NCBI GenBank assembly: GCA_910586585.1
Contig: CAJUKA010000026.1
Coordinates: 1-51,500, forward strand
Length of the DNA stretch: 51,500 nucleotides
Direction of reading: 5' to 3'
From: an uncultured Lachnospiraceae bacterium
Lineage (GTDB): Bacteria; Bacillota; Clostridia; Lachnospirales; Lachnospiraceae
A model generated the notes under the pieces. It was not told the DNA's origin and searched no databases. It saw only the letters and a program-made list of their open reading frames with translations. The translations under genes were made by a program, and so were the position numbers. This document shows, in pieces, positions 48,030 through 51,500 of this stretch (positions are counted from its first letter, which is position 1; each line of letters begins with the position of its first letter).

Positions 48030-49546
48030 GCATGAAACTGGTGGAATCAATTCTGACGAGGAATCCCTGCTATACGGCAGGGAGGAAGATCACGGTAAAG
48101 GGGCTGATGCTCCATTCCGTGGGATGCCCGCAGCCGAAGGCGTCTGCCTTCATCAATTCATGGAACAGCCCGGCCCATGACAGCTCCTGCGTCCACGGCT
48201 TCATTGACGGGAACGATGGGACGGCATACCAGACGCTTCCTTGGAACCACCGGGGATGGCACTGCGGCAGTGGAAGCAAAGGGAGCGGGAACAATACTCA
48301 TATTGGGGTAGAGATGTGTGAGCCTGCGTGTATCAAGTACACGGCAGGCTCTAACTTTACCTGTTCCAATCCGGCAGAGGCAAGGGCAGTGGCGGAGAGG
48401 ACCTATAAAACGGCGGTGGAGCTGTTCGCCATGCTCTGTAAGAAATACAGCCTGAATCCGCTGGCGGACGGCGTCATCATCAGCCATAAGGAGGGACACA
48501 GCCGTGGCATTGCCTCTAACCACGGCGACCCGGAGCATCTCTGGACGCAGCTTGGCATGGGGTACACCATGGATACTTTCCGCAAAGCGGTCAAAGCGAC
48601 GATGGGCGGCGAGTCTTCCGGCGGCAGCACGGACGGGTACACGAAAATCATGGGGAACGCCGTGGCGACAGCAGAGCAGATGAAGGCTTATATCAAAGCG
48701 AAGAATCCGGATGTGGCGCAGTCTGTCCTTGATATGGTTCCGATGTATCTTTCCGAGGGCAAGGCAGAGGGAGTGCGTGGGGATATCGCCTTCGCGCAGT
48801 CCTGCCTTGAGACGGGCAATTTTACGTTCTCCGGCTCGGCGGTCACGCTTTCACAGAATAATTTCTGCGGCATGGGCGTGACCTCTAACGGGGTAAAGGG
48901 GAATTCCTTTGACACGCCGCAGCTCGGCATCCAGGCGCAGGTGCAGCATTTGAAAGCCTACGCTTCCACGAATGCACTGAAGAACGCCTGCATCGATCCC
49001 CGCTTCAAATATGTCACGAGGGGCTGTGCGGAATATGTGGAGTGGCTTGGGCAGAAAGAGAACCCTGCCGGGAAAGGATGGGCGGCGGGAGCCGGCTATG
49101 GGGAGAAAATCCTCGCCATCCTGAAAGGCATCCTCGGAACGGCTGGAGGGGCTGTTTCCGCTCCTGCAGAAACCGTGAGCTGGTACCGTGTCCGCAAGGC
49201 TTGGGAGGATGCCAAGTCGCAGAAGGGGGCGTTCAAGTCGCTTTCCAATGCGAAGAAATGTGCGGATGAGAATCCCGGCTATTCCGTGTTCGATGAGTCT
49301 GGGAAAGCCGTGTACACCAGGGCGGCAGCGTTCAAGCCGTATCTGGTGAGGGTATCCATCCCCGACCTGAATATCAGGAAAGGACCGGGAACAGACCATG
49401 CCAAGACCGGGAAATATACCAATGTCGGCACATTCACAATCGTGGAGGAAGCAGACGGCGAAGGCGCATCCAAATGGGGGCTTCTGAAATCCTACCAGAA
49501 GAACCGCAATGGATGGATAAGCCTTGATTTTGCAGAACGAGTGTAA
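48026..49546 (+). CDS. Endolysin: amidase plus glucosaminidase with SH3 domain
   Basis: The GTG start at 48026 overlaps the holin stop. The 506-residue enzyme has an Amidase_2/PGRP domain (about 20-180) with zinc-ligand His residues (GLMLHSVGC, HIGVEMCEP, ISHKEGHSRGIASNH). A glucosaminidase-type domain follows (about 210-375; RGDIAFAQSCLETGNFTFSG, LSQNNFCGMGVT, GIQAQVQHLKAYAS), then a linker repeat (WYRVRKAWEDAKSQKGAFKS) and a C-terminal bacterial SH3 domain (LNIRKGPGTDHAKTGKYTNV). Two catalytic parts let it cut both peptide stems and sugar chains of peptidoglycan. Confidence 0.93.
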   Translation: MSMKLVESILTRNPCYTAGRKITVKGLMLHSVGCPQPKASAFINSWNSPAHDSSCVHGFIDGNDGTAYQTLPWNHRGWHCGSGSKGSGNNTHIGVEMCEPACIKYTAGSNFTCSNPAEARAVAERTYKTAVELFAMLCKKYSLNPLADGVIISHKEGHSRGIASNHGDPEHLWTQLGMGYTMDTFRKAVKATMGGESSGGSTDGYTKIMGNAVATAEQMKAYIKAKNPDVAQSVLDMVPMYLSEGKAEGVRGDIAFAQSCLETGNFTFSGSAVTLSQNNFCGMGVTSNGVKGNSFDTPQLGIQAQVQHLKAYASTNALKNACIDPRFKYVTRGCAEYVEWLGQKENPAGKGWAAGAGYGEKILAILKGILGTAGGAVSAPAETVSWYRVRKAWEDAKSQKGAFKSLSNAKKCADENPGYSVFDESGKAVYTRAAAFKPYLVRVSIPDLNIRKGPGTDHAKTGKYTNVGTFTIVEEADGEGASKWGLLKSYQKNRNGWISLDFAERV

Positions 49547-49566
49547 CTGAATATTTTATGACAGCA

Positions 49567-49612
49567 AACAAGCCCGCAGCAGTTTTTCACAGACTGCCGC
49601 GGGCTTGTTTTG
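49567..49612. terminator. Strong bidirectional terminator
   Basis: AACAAGCCCGC (49567-49577) pairs with GCGGGCTTGTT (49599-49609), with GCAG/CTGC inside, and is followed by TTTT. It closes the structural/lysis operon and also faces the reverse-strand gene. Confidence 0.85.
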
Positions 49613-49618
49613 CGTTAT

Positions 49619-49921
49619 TCAGACTGCTTTCTTTGGTATGTCCAAAAGGCATGGCGGCTTTGCCGTCAGCTCCACGCAGTCGGAAAAGCCGAGCAGATAG
49701 GCGAGAGCGCCGTAGCGAGCGCCAAGGGCGTTCTGTTCGCAGGAGTGCAGGTCGATCAGCGACCGCGCCTCCTTCGGCAGATCCATGGCCTCCAGCCTCT
49801 CTAAGTATTCCCCAGACTTTCTGGCGATTTCCTGGTATTCCTCATCTTTCTCCAGAATGCGGTCCAGTATGCCGTTCACCCGCATATCCATGAGCTGGTA
49901 CAGCACGGAATCCTTATCCAT
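49619..49921 (-). CDS. DUF6809-like small protein, 100 aa
   Basis: On the reverse strand the ATG at 49921 follows AAGGAGGG. The acidic helical protein has LYQLMDMRVNGILDRILEKD, a coiled-coil middle and SLIDLHSCEQNALGARYGAL with a Tyr/Leu-rich end, similar in form to DUF6809 proteins of Clostridia prophages. It is the only clear reverse-strand gene of the prophage, so it could be expressed in the lysogen. Function is unknown. Confidence 0.7.
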   Translation of the reverse strand: MDKDSVLYQLMDMRVNGILDRILEKDEEYQEIARKSGEYLERLEAMDLPKEARSLIDLHSCEQNALGARYGALAYLLGFSDCVELTAKPPCLLDIPKKAV

Positions 49922-49996
49922 GATAAAATCCCTCCTTTCTCAGTGGTGCATATTAACTCTGAACCTGATGATTATCAACTTAATTTTTTTTTGAGA

Positions 49997-50037
49997 ATGG
50001 GTCCCCAAAAAGCCTTTTATATCTCCGTATAGTGAGG
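49997..50037 (+). promoter_or_regulatory. Repeated promoter-like element, copy 2
   Basis: ATGGGTCCCCAAAA, AGCC, variable bases, then ATCTCCGTATAGTGAGG, matching copy 1 at 9859-9899 with the same 21 nt between GTCCCC and TATAGT. It directly precedes the recombination operon; GGAGG of the first gene follows the -10-like box. Confidence 0.6.
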
Positions 50038-50045
50038 AGGTATTA

Positions 50046-50477
50046 ATGGCAGTGGATGATAGGCAGGAAAAGCAGATAAGGAAAATGAAAGCGGATGGCT
50101 TTGGATATGTAAAGATTGCACAGGAACTTGGGATTTCGGAGAATACAGTAAAGTCATTCTGTAGGAGGAAGGGGCTGAACGGGGCAGTGTCAGCAGAAAC
50201 GGCAGCCCTGCCGGGGGATGCGGAAAGCAGCGCCTGCCCGTGCTGCGGGAAAGAGGTGCGGCAGGTTCCGGGGCGGAAGGCCAAGAAATTCTGCTCCGAT
50301 AGATGCAGGAATCAATGGTGGAACAGCCATTTGGACCAGGTGGAGCGTAAGGCGCACTATGAATTCGTGTGCGCCTGCTGCAAAAAGCCGTTCACGGCCT
50401 ACGGCAACGCAGGGAGGAAATACTGCTCCCATGAGTGCTATATCAAAGACAGATTCGGAGGTGGCGCGGATGAGTGA
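50046..50477 (+). CDS. HTH/zinc-finger protein of the recombination module
   Basis: ATG 50046 follows GAGGAGG. The N-terminal 45 residues form a sigma/resolvase-type helix-turn-helix (ADGFGYVKIAQELGISENTV, KSFCRRKG). Two Cys-rich fingers follow (CPCCGKEV...FCSDRCRNQWW and CACCKKPF...YCSHECY). Proteins like this start serine-recombinase operons in Clostridia elements and probably regulate them. It overlaps the next gene by 8 nt. Confidence 0.78.
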   Translation: MAVDDRQEKQIRKMKADGFGYVKIAQELGISENTVKSFCRRKGLNGAVSAETAALPGDAESSACPCCGKEVRQVPGRKAKKFCSDRCRNQWWNSHLDQVERKAHYEFVCACCKKPFTAYGNAGRKYCSHECYIKDRFGGGADE

Positions 50478-50688
50478 AGAACAGTTCCGGAATGAAAAGA
50501 TGTACCACGCCACCATGAACATAGCGAAAACCCTCATGGGGCAGGGGGCGATGACGGCGGAGGAGTACGGTCAGATTGATACAATTTTCAGGGAAAAATA
50601 CCGCCCGATTTTGTTCAGTTTACGGACCGAAATAAGTGGATATAAGGCTGAATCTATGGCATCATGTGACACTGACAAGGAGGGATGA
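50470..50688 (+). CDS. SHOCT-like small protein, 72 aa
   Basis: ATG 50470 overlaps the previous stop. The short helical protein contains EKMYHATMNIAKTLMGQGAM and TAEEYGQIDTIFREKYRPIL, the short C-terminal SHOCT pattern (oligomerising pair of helices). It sits 1 nt before the recombinase start, so translation is coupled. It may assist or regulate the recombinase. Confidence 0.72.
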   Translation: MSEEQFRNEKMYHATMNIAKTLMGQGAMTAEEYGQIDTIFREKYRPILFSLRTEISGYKAESMASCDTDKEG

Positions 50689-50689
50689 T

Positions 50690-51500
50690 ATGCCGAAGAT
50701 CAGCGTAATCGGGGCGGCCCTGCCCCGGCTTGAGGAAAAGAAGAGGGTGGCCGCTTATGCCAGGGTGTCTATGGAGACGGAAATGCTCCTGCATTCCCTT
50801 TCCGCACAGGTCAGCCACTACAATGAATTGATACAAAAAAATCCTGAATGGGAGTTTGCGGGCATATATGCAGACGAGGGCATCAGCGGAAGGGACACAG
50901 GCCACCGCAGCGACTTCAACAGGCTGGTTGCTGACTGTGACGCCGGGAAGATCGACATGGTGCTGGTAAAGTCCATCAGCCGTTTTGCGAGGGACACGGT
51001 GGACACCCTGACGATGACGAGGCACCTGAAGGAACTTGGAATCGATGTCTATTTTGAAAGGGAGCGCATCCATTCCCTTTCCGATGAGGGGGAGCTGCTG
51101 CTCACCCTGCTTGCGTCCTTTGCACAGGAGGAGTCCCGCAGTATTTCCGAGAATGTGAAGTGGGGAATCCGGAAGCGTTTCGAGCAGGGAATCCCAAATG
51201 GGCATAAGGCGCCATATGGGTATGAATGGGACGGGGAAATGTACCGGATCATACCGGAGCAGGGCGGGGTCATAAAGGAGATTTTTGCAAAGTACCTTGC
51301 CGGCGCATCTGCCTATGGGATTGCAAAGGAACTTTCAGAGCGGGGGATTATGGGGCAGAAGGGCGTCCCAATGGATGACTCCACCATCAAGTTCATCCTC
51401 ACGAACCCGTCCTATACGGGCACCATGCTCCTTCAGAAGAATTTCATTTCCGAGGGGCATACGAGGAAAAGGAATAAGGGCGAGCTGCCCATGTACATGG
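50690..51500 (+). CDS. Large serine recombinase, partial (cut by window end)
   Basis: ATG 50690 follows AAGGAGGG and the frame is open to the window edge (270 codons). The resolvase domain has AYARVSMETEM with catalytic Ser at about residue 27, YADEGISGRDTGHRSDFNRL, VKSISRFARDTVDTL and LLTLLASFAQEESRSISENV. The Recombinase domain begins GIPNGHKAPYGYEWDGEMYR and includes ILTNPSYTGTMLLQKNF. Such enzymes integrate and excise phages and conjugative elements. The atypical residues after the Ser (METEM) are worth noting. The C-terminal zinc ribbon and coiled coil are outside the window. Confidence 0.92.
   Translation, partial: MPKISVIGAALPRLEEKKRVAAYARVSMETEMLLHSLSAQVSHYNELIQKNPEWEFAGIYADEGISGRDTGHRSDFNRLVADCDAGKIDMVLVKSISRFARDTVDTLTMTRHLKELGIDVYFERERIHSLSDEGELLLTLLASFAQEESRSISENVKWGIRKRFEQGIPNGHKAPYGYEWDGEMYRIIPEQGGVIKEIFAKYLAGASAYGIAKELSERGIMGQKGVPMDDSTIKFILTNPSYTGTMLLQKNFISEGHTRKRNKGELPMYM

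Noticed and set aside
1..51500. CRISPR arrays, tRNA, rRNA and IS elements
   Set aside because: I saw no regularly spaced direct repeats of CRISPR type, no cloverleaf with CCA context, no rRNA sequence and no transposase with terminal repeats; a systematic search by tRNAscan or similar was not possible here.

Overview
The window looks like a chromosomal segment of a Gram-positive, gut-type Clostridia member (Lachnospiraceae-like is my inference). The reasons are strong AGGAGG-type ribosome binding sites, frequent TTG/GTG starts, an Agr/VirRS-like LytTR two-component pair, and a Firmicutes HK97-type siphovirus prophage whose recombination genes include a large serine recombinase. No database search was possible; family names come from motifs, length and gene order.

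Region 1 (1-2038): a FUSC-type membrane protein, a MerR regulator, and a divergently transcribed short-chain dehydrogenase whose promoter has the stretched 19-bp MerR-type spacer with a dyad in it.

Region 2 (2039-8956): a LytTR response regulator and a GHKL sensor kinase (AgrA/AgrC or VirR/VirS type), followed in the same direction by five small proteins of unknown function, a small membrane/zinc-ribbon protein and a winged-helix protein. Several of the unknown genes are preceded by a recurring hairpin element (5256-5308, 6628-6651, 6753-6804, related 7437-7497). One copy precedes an 8-codon remnant, so the cluster looks like an expanding and decaying family. The kinase/regulator promoter carries two 10-bp direct repeats 22 bp apart, the layout LytTR proteins bind.

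Region 3 (8957-9470): no convincing protein gene. It holds four CTAC boxes at exact 11-bp spacing ahead of a TATAAT, a possible short RNA ending in a terminator, a second bidirectional terminator, and a 13-bp hairpin that buries the ribosome binding site of the next gene. The left prophage end probably lies here, but I cannot place it.

Region 4 (9471-51500, open at the right edge): a nearly complete prophage read rightwards. Order: sigma-like activator; replication module (DUF2800, DUF2815, family-A DNA polymerase, DUF4406-like protein, AEP primase/D5 helicase, VRR-NUC nuclease, inserted HNH gene, a frame-broken SNF2 helicase); ArpU-like late regulator; HNH and small terminase; two DNA methyltransferases; a 5-kb accessory block (25044-30099) with an amidoligase, a gamma-glutamylcyclotransferase-like protein and several unknown small genes, driven by copies of one repeated promoter; large terminase; portal, ClpP-type protease, capsid, connectors, tail tube, frameshifted tail chaperones, tape measure, Dit, tail/LamG protein, GH18 tail protein; holin and a three-part endolysin; a reverse-strand small gene; and an HTH/zinc-ribbon, SHOCT-like and serine recombinase module. 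A near-identical promoter-like element occurs just after the sigma-like gene and again before the recombinase module, which suggests early and excision genes are switched on together.

Most worth following up: the amidoligase/cyclotransferase cargo with its repeated promoters, the hairpin element in the unknown-gene cluster, the CTAC array and putative RNA, and the 7-nt lesion in the helicase Walker A codons next to an AT-rich HNH gene.
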